DNA from: JAVVHH01 sp963848035
GTDB taxonomy: Bacteria > Pseudomonadota > Alphaproteobacteria > Acetobacterales > Acetobacteraceae
Length of the DNA stretch: 64,000 bases
Direction of reading: 5' to 3'
Assembly: GCA_963848035.1 (NCBI GenBank)
Contig: CAWKCD010000001.1
Coordinates: 2,604,001-2,668,000 of the forward strand
Shown here: in pieces, positions 1-10,390 of the stretch
Position numbering within the stretch: position 1 is the first letter of the stretch
Layout: each line of letters begins with the position of its first letter
Position numbers and translations under genes: made by a program
The notes under the pieces: model-generated
Databases searched by the model: none
The model's input: the letters and a program-made list of their open reading frames with translations, nothing else
Told to the model about the DNA's origin: nothing

Positions 1-570
1 CGCACTGTCGCCGCCCACCGCGATCCGCCCGGCATCGATCCCCCAAGCCCCCGCATGAGCGACCACCCCGGCGAACGCCGCCGCCGCGTCGTCCACGCTG
101 GCGGGAAACCGGTGCTCCGGCGCCATCCGGTAATCGACCGCGACGACGCAGCATCCGGCGATGTTGGCGAGCTGCCGGCACACGCCGTCATGGCTCTCCA
201 GATCGCCGACCACCCAACCGCCGCCATGCAAATACAGTAGGCAGGGCAGGGCGGTCCCGCTCTCCGTCCCCAGCCCGCGATACAGCCGCAACGGGATCTC
301 GCCAGCCGGTCCCGGCACCGTCAGATCGCGCATCTCGGCCACGTCCGCAGGCGGCGGCTGCAGGATCGGCCGCCCCGCGGAATAGGCGGCCCGTGCTTCC
401 GCCGGGCTCATCTCCTCGAACGGCGGACGCCCCACCTGGCGCATCATCTGCACCAGCCGGGCGGCGTCGGGATGCAGCGCGGCCACCGCGCTCAGCCGAC
501 CATCTTCAAGGGCTGCGTCGACTTGGCTTTCGTCATTCGGTCCGGCATGGTCGTTCCCATCGTGGCGCAC
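1..570 (-). CDS. alpha/beta hydrolase, esterase family (3' end outside window)
   Basis: This is the N-terminal 190 residues of an alpha/beta hydrolase of the hormone-sensitive-lipase (arylesterase) family, a likely cytoplasmic carboxylesterase; the rest lies before position 1. The oxyanion-hole motif HGGGW is at 214-228 (about residue 115), and the nucleophile motif GGDSA is the last thing in the window (1-15, Ser at 4-6). The frame is closed upstream by TAA at 577-579, so GTG at 570 is the first usable start; no strong ribosome site is visible. It is divergent from bciA and the two 5' ends overlap slightly, so one of the two starts may lie further in. The substrate cannot be told from this fragment. 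The family call is secure, the start is not. Confidence 0.8.
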   Translation of the reverse strand, partial: MRHDGNDHAGPNDESQVDAALEDGRLSAVAALHPDAARLVQMMRQVGRPPFEEMSPAEARAAYSAGRPILQPPPADVAEMRDLTVPGPAGEIPLRLYRGLGTESGTALPCLLYLHGGGWVVGDLESHDGVCRQLANIAGCCVVAVDYRMAPEHRFPASVDDAAAAFAGVVAHAGAWGIDAGRIAVGGDSA

Positions 571-1557
571 CCGGATTTATGCAACGAGCCTCGCCCGGTG
601 CCCAGCCCGCCCAAGCGCGTCCTCGTTTTCGGCGCCACCGGCACCATCGGCCGCGCCACCACGCGCGCCCTGGTCGACCGCGGGCACGAGATCGTCTGCT
701 TCGTCCGCCGCCCCACCGCCATCCCCGGCGCAACGATCCGCGTCGGCGACGTTACCGACCCGCAATCCCTGACCCGCGACGCCTTCCGCGGCGAACCGTT
801 CGACGCCGTGGTCTCCTGCCTCGCATCCAGGACCGGCGCACCGCAGGACGCCTGGGCGATCGATCACGCCGCCCATATCGGCATCCTCGGCGCCGCAAAA
901 TCCGCTGGCGTCCCGCAAATGGTGCTCCTCTCCGCCATCTGCGTGCAGCGCCCGCTCCTCGCCTTCCAGCACGCCAAGCTCGCCTTCGAGCGCGCCCTGA
1001 TCGAGTCCGGCCTCACCTATTCCATCGTCCGCCCGACCGCCTTCTTCAAATCCCTCTCCGGCCAGCTCGACAGGCTGAAGCGCGGCAGGCCGTTCCTCGT
1101 CTTCGGCGACGGCACGCTCACCGCCTGCAAGCCGATCAGCGACGCCGACCTCGCCGCCTATCTCACCGCCTGCCTCGACGACCCCGCCCGCCACGACAGG
1201 ATCCTTCCCATCGGCGGACCCGGCGACGCCATCACCCCCAAGCAGCAGGGCGAACGCCTCTTCGCCCTTCTCGGCCGCCCCCCGCGCTTCAAACACGTGC
1301 CGGTGGCCCTGCTCGACACCATCATCGCCGGTCTCGCCACCGCCGGCCGCCTCGTCCCCGCCCTCGCCGCCAAGGCCGAACTCGCCCGCATCGGCCGCTA
1401 CTACGCCACCGAATCCATGCTCGTGCTCGACCCCGCCACCGGCCGCTACGACCCCGCCGCCACTCCCGCCACCGGCACCGAAACGCTGTTCGACTTCTAC
1501 GCCCGCCTCGTCGCCGGCGAGGTCACCATCGACCGCGGCGACCACGCGGTGTTCTGA
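547..1557 (+). CDS. bciA: divinyl chlorophyllide a 8-vinyl-reductase (BciA type)
   Basis: BciA reduces the C8 vinyl group of divinyl (proto)chlorophyllide with NADPH during bacteriochlorophyll synthesis. The 336-residue protein is an atypical short-chain reductase: a Rossmann motif GATGTIG lies at residues 29-35, followed by family-typical stretches such as VSCLASRTGAPQDAW, LLSAICVQ, FQHAKLAFE and the C-terminal ELARIGRYYATESMLVLDP and RGDHAVF. I recognise these as BciA rather than a general isomerase-like reductase. ATG 547 is chosen; an in-frame ATG at 472 would run into the divergent esterase and lacks family sequence, and GTG 562 is also possible. No other photosynthesis gene is in the window; in purple bacteria bciA often lies outside the photosynthesis cluster. 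It implies that the organism makes, or recently made, bacteriochlorophyll. Confidence 0.85.
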   Translation: MVVPIVAHPDLCNEPRPVPSPPKRVLVFGATGTIGRATTRALVDRGHEIVCFVRRPTAIPGATIRVGDVTDPQSLTRDAFRGEPFDAVVSCLASRTGAPQDAWAIDHAAHIGILGAAKSAGVPQMVLLSAICVQRPLLAFQHAKLAFERALIESGLTYSIVRPTAFFKSLSGQLDRLKRGRPFLVFGDGTLTACKPISDADLAAYLTACLDDPARHDRILPIGGPGDAITPKQQGERLFALLGRPPRFKHVPVALLDTIIAGLATAGRLVPALAAKAELARIGRYYATESMLVLDPATGRYDPAATPATGTETLFDFYARLVAGEVTIDRGDHAVF

Positions 1558-1615
1558 CCCGGCTGGTGCGCTCCGGGCGCTTCGCCTACCGTCGCGGCAC
1601 CAGAGGAGCGATGCG

Positions 1616-2822
1616 ATGACGGCAGGCGTAGGCGGGTCCAGTTTCGAAGCCGAACTCGCCCGCATGACCCCGCTCAGCCACGATGCGCAACCGATCCAAC
1701 CCGCCGAACTGACCGCCCGAACTCGCCAAAGCCCAAAGCCTGATGCGCGAGCAGGGCGTCCAAGCCCTCTATCTCGATACCTCGACCAACCTCGCCTATT
1801 TCACCGGCATCGGCCTCAAGCTCACCGAGCGCCTGCACGGCGCGGTCATCCCCGCCGAAGGCGATATCGCCTATCTCAGCCCCGCCTTCGAAGAGCCCAA
1901 AACCCGTACCATGTTGCGCTTCGGCGACGACATCCGCGTCTGGGAGGAGCACGAGGACCCGACCGCACTGGTGATCGAGACCGTCCGCAGCAAAGGCTAC
2001 GAGACCGGCACCATCGCCATCGACCCGGCCACGCCCTTCTTCACCGTCGACGGCATGCGCAAGGCCGGCAACAGCTTCGGCTTCAGCAACGGCAGCGCCA
2101 TCACCGCCGCCTGCCGCCAGGTGAAATCCCCCGCCGAGATCGCGCTCATGCAGATCGCCAACCGCATCACCCTCGAGGTGCAGAAGGCCGCCGCCCGCGC
2201 CCTCTCCGCGGGCATGACCACCACCGACGTGAAGGCCTTCCTAGACGACGCCCACCGCCGCCTCGGCGGCGTTCCCGCAGGCGGCGCCGTCCAATTCGGC
2301 GAAGCCACCGCCTACCCGCACGGCGTGCCCTATCCGCAGACCCTCGCCGATGGCGACATGGTCCTGATCGACACCGGATGCTTCGTCCATGGCTACCGCT
2401 CGGACATCACCCGCACCTACGTGTTCGGCGAGCCGACCGCCCGGCAGCGTGAGATCTGGACCCTCGAACAGCACGCGCAGCGCGCGGGCTTCGAGGCCGC
2501 CCGCATCGGCGCTCCCTGCGAAGCCGTGGACGCCGCCGCGCGCGGCGTGATCGCCGCCGGCGGGTTCGGCCCCGACTACGCCACGCCCGGCCTGCCGCAC
2601 CGGACCGGACACGGCATCGGCATGGACGTGCACGAGGAGGCCTTCATGGTGCGCGGCAACCGGCTGCCGATTCAGCCCGGGATGTGCTTCTCGATCGAAC
2701 CCACGATCTGCATCTACGGCGAGTTCGGCGTCCGGCTCGAGGACATCGTCTACATGACCGCGGACGGACCAGCCTGGTTCACCGAACCCTGCCGCTCCGT
2801 CGACGATCCGTTCGGCATTTAG
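1616..2822 (+). pseudogene. M24 metallopeptidase (Xaa-Pro aminopeptidase-like), one frameshift
   Basis: This is a 401-residue M24 (pita-bread fold) peptidase, probably a cytoplasmic Xaa-Pro dipeptidase or aminopeptidase. The dinuclear metal site is complete: the Asp pair in DTGCFVHGYRSDITRTY, His in HRTGHGIGMDVHE, and the two Glu in CFSIEPTICIYGEFGVRLED. ATG 1616 follows an AGAGGAG ribosome site at 1602-1608. The N-terminal 35 residues (ending ...AELTAR) are in one frame and the rest (LAKAQSLMREQG...) in another, separated by one extra A near 1719-1722. Removing it gives exactly 402 codons. No other damage is visible, so this is either a sequence error or a very recent mutation. An internal restart at ATG 1743 would lose only part of the N-terminal domain. 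Confidence 0.8.
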
Positions 2823-2841
2823 CCGGGTCTACTGCACCCGG
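2823..2841. terminator. short hairpin between convergent genes
   Basis: CCGGGT (2823-2828) pairs with ACCCGG (2836-2841), with the lipoprotein stop codon in the loop. It sits directly after the peptidase stop and could end transcription from both sides. It has no T-run, so it is only a candidate. Confidence 0.35.
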
Positions 2842-3020
2842 ACAGGGGCCGTGGCGCCGTAGTTCGGCTGCGCCATGCCGCCGCCGTTGTTGGAAGTCAC
2901 GCCGCTGTCGAGCGACCGCGAAACGGTCGATTGCGGTTGGGTGGCGCCGCAAGCGGCAAGGCTGAGCGCGGCCGCGCACACGACGAGCGCGGTGCGGACA
3001 CTGGTGAAGGAAGACGACAT
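2829..3020 (-). CDS. small lipoprotein, unknown function
   Basis: A 63-residue protein with a lipoprotein signal peptide: a short polar N-terminus, a hydrophobic run TALVVCAAALS and a lipobox LAAC whose Cys would be lipidated. The mature part (about 40 residues, rich in Ser, Asn and Gly) shows no known domain. The start is ATG 3020 with CGAGG about ten bases upstream; an in-frame ATG at 3059 would put extra residues before the signal peptide and is less likely. It is convergent with the M24 peptidase, with only six bases between the stop codons, and divergent from the czc operon across about 230 bp. It is probably anchored in the outer membrane; its role is unknown. Confidence 0.65.
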   Translation of the reverse strand: MSSSFTSVRTALVVCAAALSLAACGATQPQSTVSRSLDSGVTSNNGGGMAQPNYGATAPVRVQ

Positions 3021-3250
3021 TTCGATATACCTCGTTCCCGGCGGGTGGACGGCGTCCAACGACGGCCGGGTACTCTCTTAAGTATGTCTGTTCCGGATCG
3101 GTTACCGCGCCCGGTCCGACACGTTCGCGTGCGTTGCTGCACTGCCGCACAACCACGCGGATTTCGATCGACAGAGACAATCTTGAAGATCGATCGCGCG
3201 TTGGGCCCTCGTATTTGCAATCCCGCGATGCAGAGGTCGTTTTCCCTCGG

Positions 3251-4547
3251 ATGCCACGCCGTTTTACATCCTTTATTGGCAGCCCGCGACGGCGCGCCTG
3301 GTTCACGGCGCTGGCCGTCCTCGCCGCAAGCAGCGGAGCGAGCGCGGCGGCAAGGCGGCCGGAGCGCCACGCCGAGCCGACACCCCCCGCCGCGACCCTC
3401 AGCCTGCACGAGGCGGTCGCCCGCGCCTGGGCCCGGCTGCCGCAACGCGACAACCTCGCCGCCCGCCAGAACCGCGCCGCCGCCCGCTACGTCGTCGGCA
3501 GTTCGCTGACGCCGAATGCCCCGTCCGCCAACGGCAGCTACGTCAACGACAAGATCGCCGGCAGCAACTACAACTACCTGACCTCGCAGGTCGAACTCTC
3601 GACCCCCGTCTGGCTGCCCGGCGAGGGCACGGCGACGCAGCGCCTCGCCCAAGCCGACAGCGCCGCCGTCTATGCCGACGCCGATGCCACCCATCTGCAG
3701 CTCGCCGCCGAGGTGCTGGACCTCGCCACCAAGGCCGCGCTCGCGCTCAACAATCGCGACGTCGCCGCGCGCCGGCTCGCCACCAACCGCTCGCTGTCCA
3801 ACGACCTCGCCCACCGGCTCGCGGTCGGCGAATCCTCGCAGAGCGATGCCTTGGCGGCCCAAGCCGAGGCGTCCAGCGCCGAAGTCGCACTCGGCGAGGC
3901 GGAGGGGCAGCTCAGCTCGGCGCGGATCGCCCTGGCGTCCGTCTTAGGCGTCGAGCAGATCCCCGCGCTCGATGTCCCCGCCGGCGCACGGACGCTGCGC
4001 CCGATCGACGACATGCTGGCCGCGCACCCGCGCATGGTCGCCGCCGACCGCGCGATCGAGGCGGCCCGGGCCAATCTGCGGCTGGTCCATATCCAGGACC
4101 GCGACGATCCCGAGATCGGCCTGCAGGGCACCAACGAGAAGCAGCCCGGCACGCGCTGGGACACGCGCTTCGGCGTCACGCTCCACTTCCACTTCGCCAC
4201 CGAGGCCCGCAACGCCCCGCTGCGCGCCGCCGCACAGGAGACCCTCACGCAAGCCGAGGTGAGCGCGGCGGTGGCGCGGCGCGAGATCCTGGCCGGGCTG
4301 CAGCAGGCCGAGACCATGCTGGCCGCCTATCAGCGCAGCGCCGCCGCCGCCGAACGCGCCGCCGCCGACCTCGAGAAGCGGCGCGGCCAGATCGAGCGCG
4401 CCTGGCGCCTGGGCGAGATGCCGTTCATCGAACTCGTCCGCGCCAACGCCCTGGCGCTGGACGCCGCTGCTGGCCCGCGACAAGGCCCGCACCAGCCGCA
4501 GCGCCGCGCTCCTGCAACTGCAACTCGCCCAGGGACAGTTGCCATGA
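3251..4547 (+). pseudogene. czcC: CzcC-like outer-membrane efflux protein, one frameshift
   Basis: Outer-membrane channel of a tripartite heavy-metal exporter (TolC/OEP fold). ATG 3251 starts an Arg-rich signal peptide (RRRAWFTALAVLAASSGASAA), then two OEP-type helical repeats rich in Ala, Gln and Glu (for example LAVGESSQSDALAAQAEA). The final 30 residues are in a different frame after one extra base near 4465-4471. With it removed the protein is 431 residues and ends LLQLQLAQGQLP at TGA 4545-4547, overlapping the czcB start (ATGA). That exact overlap supports the repair. It is the first gene of czcCBA. The symbol follows the operon type; metal specificity is inferred from czcA. Confidence 0.75.
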
Positions 4548-5698
4548 TCCGTATCCTGGCCGCGCTGCTCCTGGCCGCACCCGTGGCTGCCGCGGGCCGC
4601 CGACGCGCCCAAGCCGCCGCCGAAGGATCCGCCGGGCGTGGTCCGCATGACCGGCGAGCAGCAGAAGACCGTCAAGCTCGAACTCGCCACCGCGCAGCGC
4701 GAACCGATCAGCTCGCCCATCCGCCTCTCCGGCACCGTCACCTTCGACCCCGGCCATCTCGCCATGCTCAGGCCATTCGGCAACTCCCGCGTGCGCCGCC
4801 TGCTCGTCCAGCCCGGCGACGTCGTCGCCGCCGGCCAGGTCGTCGCCGAACTCGACATGCCCGGCCTGGCCACCAGCGAGCAGAACCTCGCCGCCGCGCG
4901 GGCCTCCGTGCACGAGGCCGAGGCCGGCGTCTCGGTCGCCGCCAACTCGCTGCACCGCGCCGAGATCCTCGCGCGCGACGGCTCCCTCGCCGTGGCCGAA
5001 GCCGACCGCAGGCGCCTCGTCCTCGCGCAGGCCCGCGCCGCCGCCGAGACCGCCAAGGCCCGCGTCGCCGCCCTGCAAGCCGAGGTCGCGCGGCTCGATC
5101 CGCTGCCGGGCGAAGGCGTCGCCGGGCTGAAAACCCCGATCGACGGCATCGTCGTCTCGGTCACCGCCACGCCCGGCGAGGTGCTGAGCGCCGCGGGCGA
5201 GGCGCTCACCGTGGCCGACCTGCGGACCGTGCTCGTGCTGGCGCAAGTTCCGGAGGGCGCCGCCGCCAGCATCGCCATCAGCGACCCGGTGCAGGTCAGC
5301 CTCGCCGGCGGCGGCACGCGGCATTGGGACGGACGCATCGCCACCCTGGCCGCCGCCCTCGACCCGCAGGCGCGCACGCTGCCCGCCCGCATCGTGCATC
5401 GCCAACCCCGACCTCGCGCTGCGCGCCGGCATGTCCGTCGACGCGACGGTCACGCGCGAACTCAGCCGCGAGGCCGTGGTGATCCCGGCCGCGGCGGTCC
5501 AGCTCGTCAACGATAAGCGCGTCGTCTTCACCGCCGCCGGCGGCGACCGGTTCCAGAGCCACGAGGTCGACGTCGGCGTGCAGCGGCAGGACGACGGTCG
5601 AGGTTCGGCACGGCATCGCCAATGGCGACCAGGTGGTGACGCAGGGCAGTTTCGAGCTCAAGGCGCTGCTGCAGAAATCCATGCTGGACGGCGGCTGA
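4544..5698 (+). pseudogene. czcB: CzcB-like periplasmic adaptor, three frameshifts
   Basis: Membrane-fusion (adaptor) subunit joining the RND pump to the outer-membrane channel. ATG 4544 overlaps the czcC stop. The order is a signal peptide (MIRILAALLLAAPVAAA), a beta-barrel strand region, a lipoyl half-motif (RLLVQPGDVVAAGQVVAELD), an alpha-hairpin of Ala/Glu-rich heptads, the second lipoyl half (TPIDGIVVSVTATPGEVLSAAG) and a C-terminal barrel ending LLQKSMLDGG. Three net +1 shifts, near 4593-4597, 5395-5398 and 5595-5598, break it; removing three bases gives exactly 384 codons with no internal stop. It follows czcC and precedes czcA by four bases. Function as written is doubtful unless the insertions are sequence errors. 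Confidence 0.75.
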
Positions 5699-5702
5699 GC
5701 GC

Positions 5703-8700
5703 GTGGAACGTTTCTTCGGCCTGCTCGTCGCCCGGCGCTGGCTCGTCATCATCCTCGCGCTCGCGGTGATCGCCGGCGGCTGGTTGAACCTGAAGAACCT
5801 GGCGATCGACGCGGTGCCGGACATCTCGCCGAAACAGGTGCTGATCCTCACCGAAGCCACCGGCCTCGGCCCGCTCGAGGTCGAGCGCCTGGTCAGCATC
5901 CCCATCGAGATGCAGATGACCGGCCTGCCGCAGCTGAAGGACCTGCGCTCGACCTCTCGCTTCGGCCTCTCCGCGGTCTACGTCACCTTCGAAGACGGCG
6001 CCGACGTGCAGACCGCCCGCGCCCAGGTGTTCGAGCGCCTGGCGCAGGCCAAGGAATCGATGCCGCCCGGCGTCGGCACGCCGCAGGAAGGGCCGTTCGC
6101 GACCGGCCTCGGCGAGATCCTGGAATTCGAACTGCGCGGCCCGGGCTACACCCCGATGCAGCTCTATCAGATGTTGCAATACAAGCATCGTCCCGCAGCT
6201 CCGACTGGTGCCGGGCATCATCGCGGTCGACATCTATGGCGGCCAGCTGCAGACCTACGAGGTCGCAGCTGTCGCCCGAGCGCCTGCGCGCCGTCAACCT
6301 CACCGTGCCGCAGGTGTTCGCCGCGATCGAGGCCAACAACGAGGCCCGCGGCGGCGCCTATATCGAGCACAACGACGAGCAGCAGATCGTCCGCGGCTTG
6401 GCGCTGGCGCAGAGCAAGGAGGACATCGCCGCCATCGTCCTCAAGCCGACCCCGCTCGGCAGCGCGCCGGTCACCGTCGGCGACGTCGCCGACGTGAAGA
6501 TGGCGCCCCAAGGTCCGGCTCGGCGCGGTGACCCAGAACGGCGAAGGCGAAACGATCCTCGGCGTCGCCGACATGCAATACGGCCTGCAACGCCAGCGAG
6601 GTGCTCGGCCCGCTCAAGGCGAAGATGGCCGAGATGCAGAAGCAGCTCCCGCCCGGCGTCGAGATCCGTACGTTCTACGACCGGTCCGACCTGATCGGCC
6701 GCGCGATCAATACCGTCGAGCACAATCTCGGCGAGGGCGCGCTGCTCGTCGTCGGCATCCTGCTGCTGATGCTGGGCGGCCTGCGCGCCGGCCTGATCGT
6801 CGCCGCCGTGATCCCGATCGCGATGATGATGGCCTTCGCGGGCATGCGCGCCTTCGGCATCTCCGGCAATCTGATGAGCCTCGGCGCGCTCGATTTCGGC
6901 CTCATCGTCGATGGCGCCGTCGTCCTGGTCGAGAACGTCCTCCGCCGCCAATCCGCCGCCGAGAAGGATACCGACCCGGTCAAGATCGTCCCCGGCGCCG
7001 CCGCCCAGGTGGCCCGGCCCGTGGCCTTCTCCGTCGTCATCATCACGATGGTCTACCTGCCGATCCTCTCGCTGCAGGACATCGAGGGCAAGATGTTCCG
7101 CCCCATGGCGCTCGTCGTCATGATGGCGCTGGTCAGCGCGCTGTTCGTCACCTTCCTCGTCGTGCCCGCGCTGGCCGCCACGTTCCTCAGCTCGAAGCCG
7201 AGCAAGGAGGACACGTTCGTCGTCCGCTGGGCCCGCCGCGGCTACACCCCGCTGCTCCAGCGCACCACCGCGCACCCCTGGATCACCGGCGGCGTCGCCC
7301 TCGCGCTGTTCGCGGTCTCGATCTTCTTCGCCACCCGCCTCGGCGGCGAGTTCATCCCGCAGCTCTCCGAAGGCGCAATCGTCGTCACCTCGAACAAGCT
7401 GCCGAGCATCAACCTGGATGCCTCGCTCCGCATCGTCGGCGACATCGAGCGCGTGCTGCGCGGCTTCCCCGACGTCGCCACCGTCGTCTCGCAAACCGGC
7501 AGCGCCGCCACCCCGACCGACCCGATGGGCGTCCAGAGCACCGACACCTACGTCATCCTCAAGCCACAGGACGAGTGGAAGACCGCCAAGACCCAGGACG
7601 GCATCCGCAGCGCGATGGATGACAAGGTCAAGAAGGCCATCCCGGGCGTCGAGTTCGCCTTCTCGCAACCGATCCAGATGCGCATGGACGACCTGCTGCA
7701 AGGCGTCCGCTCCGACGTCGCACTGACCTTCTACGGTCAAGACCTGAAGACCCTCAGCGACCTCGCCGACAAATCCGTCGCCGTGCTCAAGACCATCGAC
7801 GGCGCCGGCGACCCCCAGGCCGAGCGCATCGAGGGCCTGCCGGCCATGACCATCCAGGTCGACCGCGCCCGCCTCGCCCGCTTCGGCATGACCGCGTCCG
7901 ACGTGCTCTCGGTCGTCGCCACGATCGGCGGCAAGCACCGTCGGCACCGTCTACGGCGACGACAACAGCGAGACCCCGATCGTCGTCCGCCTGCGTCCCG
8001 AGACGCGGAGCAGCGCCGAGCAGGTCCGCGAACTGCCGATCGGCTTGGCCAACGGCCTCTCCGTCCCGCTCTCCGACGTCGCCACCGTCACCGTCGAGAA
8101 CGGCCCGGCGCAGAGTCCTGCGCGACAAGCTGCAAGCGCCGCGTCAACGTCGAGATCAACGTCGAGGGCCGCGACGTCCAGAGCTTCGTCACCGACGCGC
8201 AGAAGGCGATCGGCCGAGAAGGTGAAGCCGCCGCCGGGCTACACGGTGGAATGGAGCGGCAAGTTCAAGAACCTGCAGAGCGCCTCCGCCCGCATGGCCC
8301 TGGTCGTTCCGGGCGTGCTCGCGCTGGTGTTCCTGCTGCTCTATCTGAATTTCGGCAGCCTGCGCATCGCCTCGCTGATCTTCCTCAACGTGCCCATGGC
8401 CGCGACCGGCGGGATCGCCGCCCTCGTGCTGCGCGGCATGCCCTTCAGCGTCACCGCGCTGATCGGCTTCATCTCCACCTTCGGCGTCGCCATCCTCGAC
8501 GGCGTCGTGCTCGCCACCTACATCGCCGAGGAGCGCGCCGACGGCAAGGACGCCGCCGAGGCGGCCAAGGACGCGGCCGAGCAGCGCCTCCGCCCGGTGC
8601 TGACCACCGCCCTGGTCGCCACCATCGGCTTTCTTCCGATGGCGGTCGCGACCAGCGCCGGCGCCGAAGTGCAGCGCCCGCTCGCCACCGTCGTGATCGG

Positions 8701-8827
8701 CGGCCTGATCACCTCGACCATCCTCACTTTGCTGGTGCTCCCCTCGCTCTATCCGGTGATCGACCGCCTGCAATTCCCGTTCGGCAAAAAGAAAGCCAAG
8801 CGCGAGAAAGCCATGGCGGCGGAATGA
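5703..8827 (+). pseudogene. czcA: CzcA-type heavy-metal RND efflux pump, about eight frameshifts
   Basis: Inner-membrane proton/cation antiporter that drives metal export. Starts at GTG 5703 (ERFFGLLVARRWLVIILAL, first membrane helix). The proton-relay helix has DFGLIVDGAVVLVEN near 6892-6936, matching the DFG-x3-DGA-x3-VEN signature of the HME1 class (Zn2+, Co2+, Cd2+). Two blocks of membrane helices and two periplasmic loops are all present. Net +1 insertions are needed near 6185, 6264, 6508, 6588, 7935, 8114, 8133 and 8212. Deleting eight bases gives exactly 1039 codons, the usual size, with no nonsense codon. Eight shifts in one gene with otherwise intact sequence is unlike normal decay and suggests sequence error; fresh inactivation cannot be excluded. 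No CzcRS-type regulator adjoins it. Confidence 0.8.
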
Positions 8828-8895
8828 CCCGGCCAGCGGTGGTCAGCCTGCCCGCACGCCGCTAGGCTGCCCTCCGCCCTGCCCGGAGAGTGCCC

Positions 8896-10380
8896 ATGCG
8901 TCGATCGTTGCTCGCGTTCACCCTGCTCGCCGCCCTGCACCAGGCCCACGCGCAGCCCAAGACCGAGCTCACCATCGACCTCGCCGCCGACGCCGCCACG
9001 CTCGATCCGCAGTTGCAATGGGACACCGATAGCTACAGCGTCTACCGCAACATCTTCGACAACCTCGTCACCCGCGACACCGCCGGCGCCATCGTCCCGC
9101 AAGTCGCCACCGCCTGGCGCTACACCGACGACAACACCCTCGTCTTCGACCTGCGCACCGACATCCTCTTCCAGGACGGCTCCAAGCTCGGTCCCGAAGA
9201 CGTCGCCTTCAGCATCAACCGCATCATCGACCCCGCCTTCAAGAGCCCGCAGCTCAGCCAGTTCGACCAGATCACCAAGGCCGAGATCACCGGCCCGGCG
9301 CAGGTCACGCTTCACACCAAATCCCCCTATCCCGCCCTGCTGGCGCAGCTGGTGAAACTCTCGATCATCCCGAAAGCCTACGTCCAGAAACTCGGCGACC
9401 AGGATTTCAACCAGCACCCGATGGGCAGCGGCCCCTACAAGCTCCGCCAATGGAACCGCGGCGTCGGCATCACCTTGGACGCCATGCCCGACTACTGGCG
9501 CGGCAAACCCCCTTTCGCGACCGTCACCTTCCGCGCTGTCCCCGACGTGCCCACCCGCGTCGCCGATCTGCGCGCCGGCCGCGCCGACCTCGTCCGCGGC
9601 CTGTCGCCCGACGACGCCGACGCGCTGAAATCCGAGCGCAGCGTCAAGCTGCTCTCGGTCCCCACCGAGCGCGTCGCCTACCTCTTCGTCAACGCCCTCG
9701 CCGGCCCGACCAAGGACGTCCGCGTCCGCCGCGGCATCGCCCAGGCGATCGACCGCGACACCCTGATCAGCGCCCTGCAGCAGGGCTACGCCAAGCCCGT
9801 CAACGAGGTCTCGACTCCCGCCAATGTCGGGTATTCCGGCGCCACCCCCGCCTGGCCGTTCGACCCGGACGCCGCCCGCAAACTGATCGCCGACGCCGGC
9901 GCAAAGGGCGCCACGCTGCAATTCCTCACGTCCCCCGTCTACGACCGCCGCCTGAACGAGGCCGTGCAGCAGATGCTCGCCGACGTCGGCCTCAACGTCG
10001 AGATCACCATGCTCGACCAGCCGACCTATCTCCGCCGCCGCCAAGGCAACCCCGACGAAGCCGGCAGCCTCTCGCAAGGACGCTGGTCCTGCGCCTGCCA
10101 GGACGTCGACGGCGTCATCTTCCCGCTGTTCCGCACCGGTTCGATCTGGTCGAAATACGCCAACCCCGAATTCGACAAACTCGTCGACGCCGCCCGCTCC
10201 ACCCTCGACGAGAAAGCCCGCCTCGCCGACTACGCACGCGCCTTCCAGATCCTGCACGACGACGTCCCCGGTATCGGCCTCTTCCAAGACGTCGCCCTCT
10301 ACGGCGCCCGCCCGCAACTCGAATGGCAACCCACCGCCAACGAAGCGATGTTCGTCTTCGACATGAAATGGAAGAATTGA
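8896..10380 (+). CDS. peptide ABC transporter, substrate-binding protein (DppA-like)
   Basis: A 494-residue periplasmic binding protein of the SBP_bac_5 (DppA/OppA) family that captures dipeptides or similar solutes for the permease encoded downstream. A Sec signal peptide (RRSLLAFTLLAALHQAHA) would be cut before QPKTEL. Family features include FDNLVTRD, the segment LRTDILFQDGSKLGPEDVAFSINRI and the C-terminal YGARPQLEW. ATG 8896 is preferred because GGAGAG at 8885-8890 is well spaced; GTG 8890 is in frame but too close. It is first in a five-gene dpp-type operon and is separated from dppB by a palindromic repeat. A single Trp-Ser-Cys-Ala-Cys stretch (about residue 400) is unusual for the family. 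The true substrate is unknown. Confidence 0.9.
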   Translation: MRRSLLAFTLLAALHQAHAQPKTELTIDLAADAATLDPQLQWDTDSYSVYRNIFDNLVTRDTAGAIVPQVATAWRYTDDNTLVFDLRTDILFQDGSKLGPEDVAFSINRIIDPAFKSPQLSQFDQITKAEITGPAQVTLHTKSPYPALLAQLVKLSIIPKAYVQKLGDQDFNQHPMGSGPYKLRQWNRGVGITLDAMPDYWRGKPPFATVTFRAVPDVPTRVADLRAGRADLVRGLSPDDADALKSERSVKLLSVPTERVAYLFVNALAGPTKDVRVRRGIAQAIDRDTLISALQQGYAKPVNEVSTPANVGYSGATPAWPFDPDAARKLIADAGAKGATLQFLTSPVYDRRLNEAVQQMLADVGLNVEITMLDQPTYLRRRQGNPDEAGSLSQGRWSCACQDVDGVIFPLFRTGSIWSKYANPEFDKLVDAARSTLDEKARLADYARAFQILHDDVPGIGLFQDVALYGARPQLEWQPTANEAMFVFDMKWKN

Positions 10381-10390
10381 GAACCTGGCC

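Noticed and set aside
3134..5482. A 782-codon open frame across czcC and czcB taken as one fusion protein
   Set aside because: Only the first half matches an OEP protein; after about 4468 it turns Arg/Pro-rich and runs out of frame with the true adaptor, so it is a product of frameshifts in GC-rich DNA.
5703..8827. Programmed frameshifting in czcA
   Set aside because: Eight separate shifts without slippery heptamers or conserved structures cannot be a programmed event.
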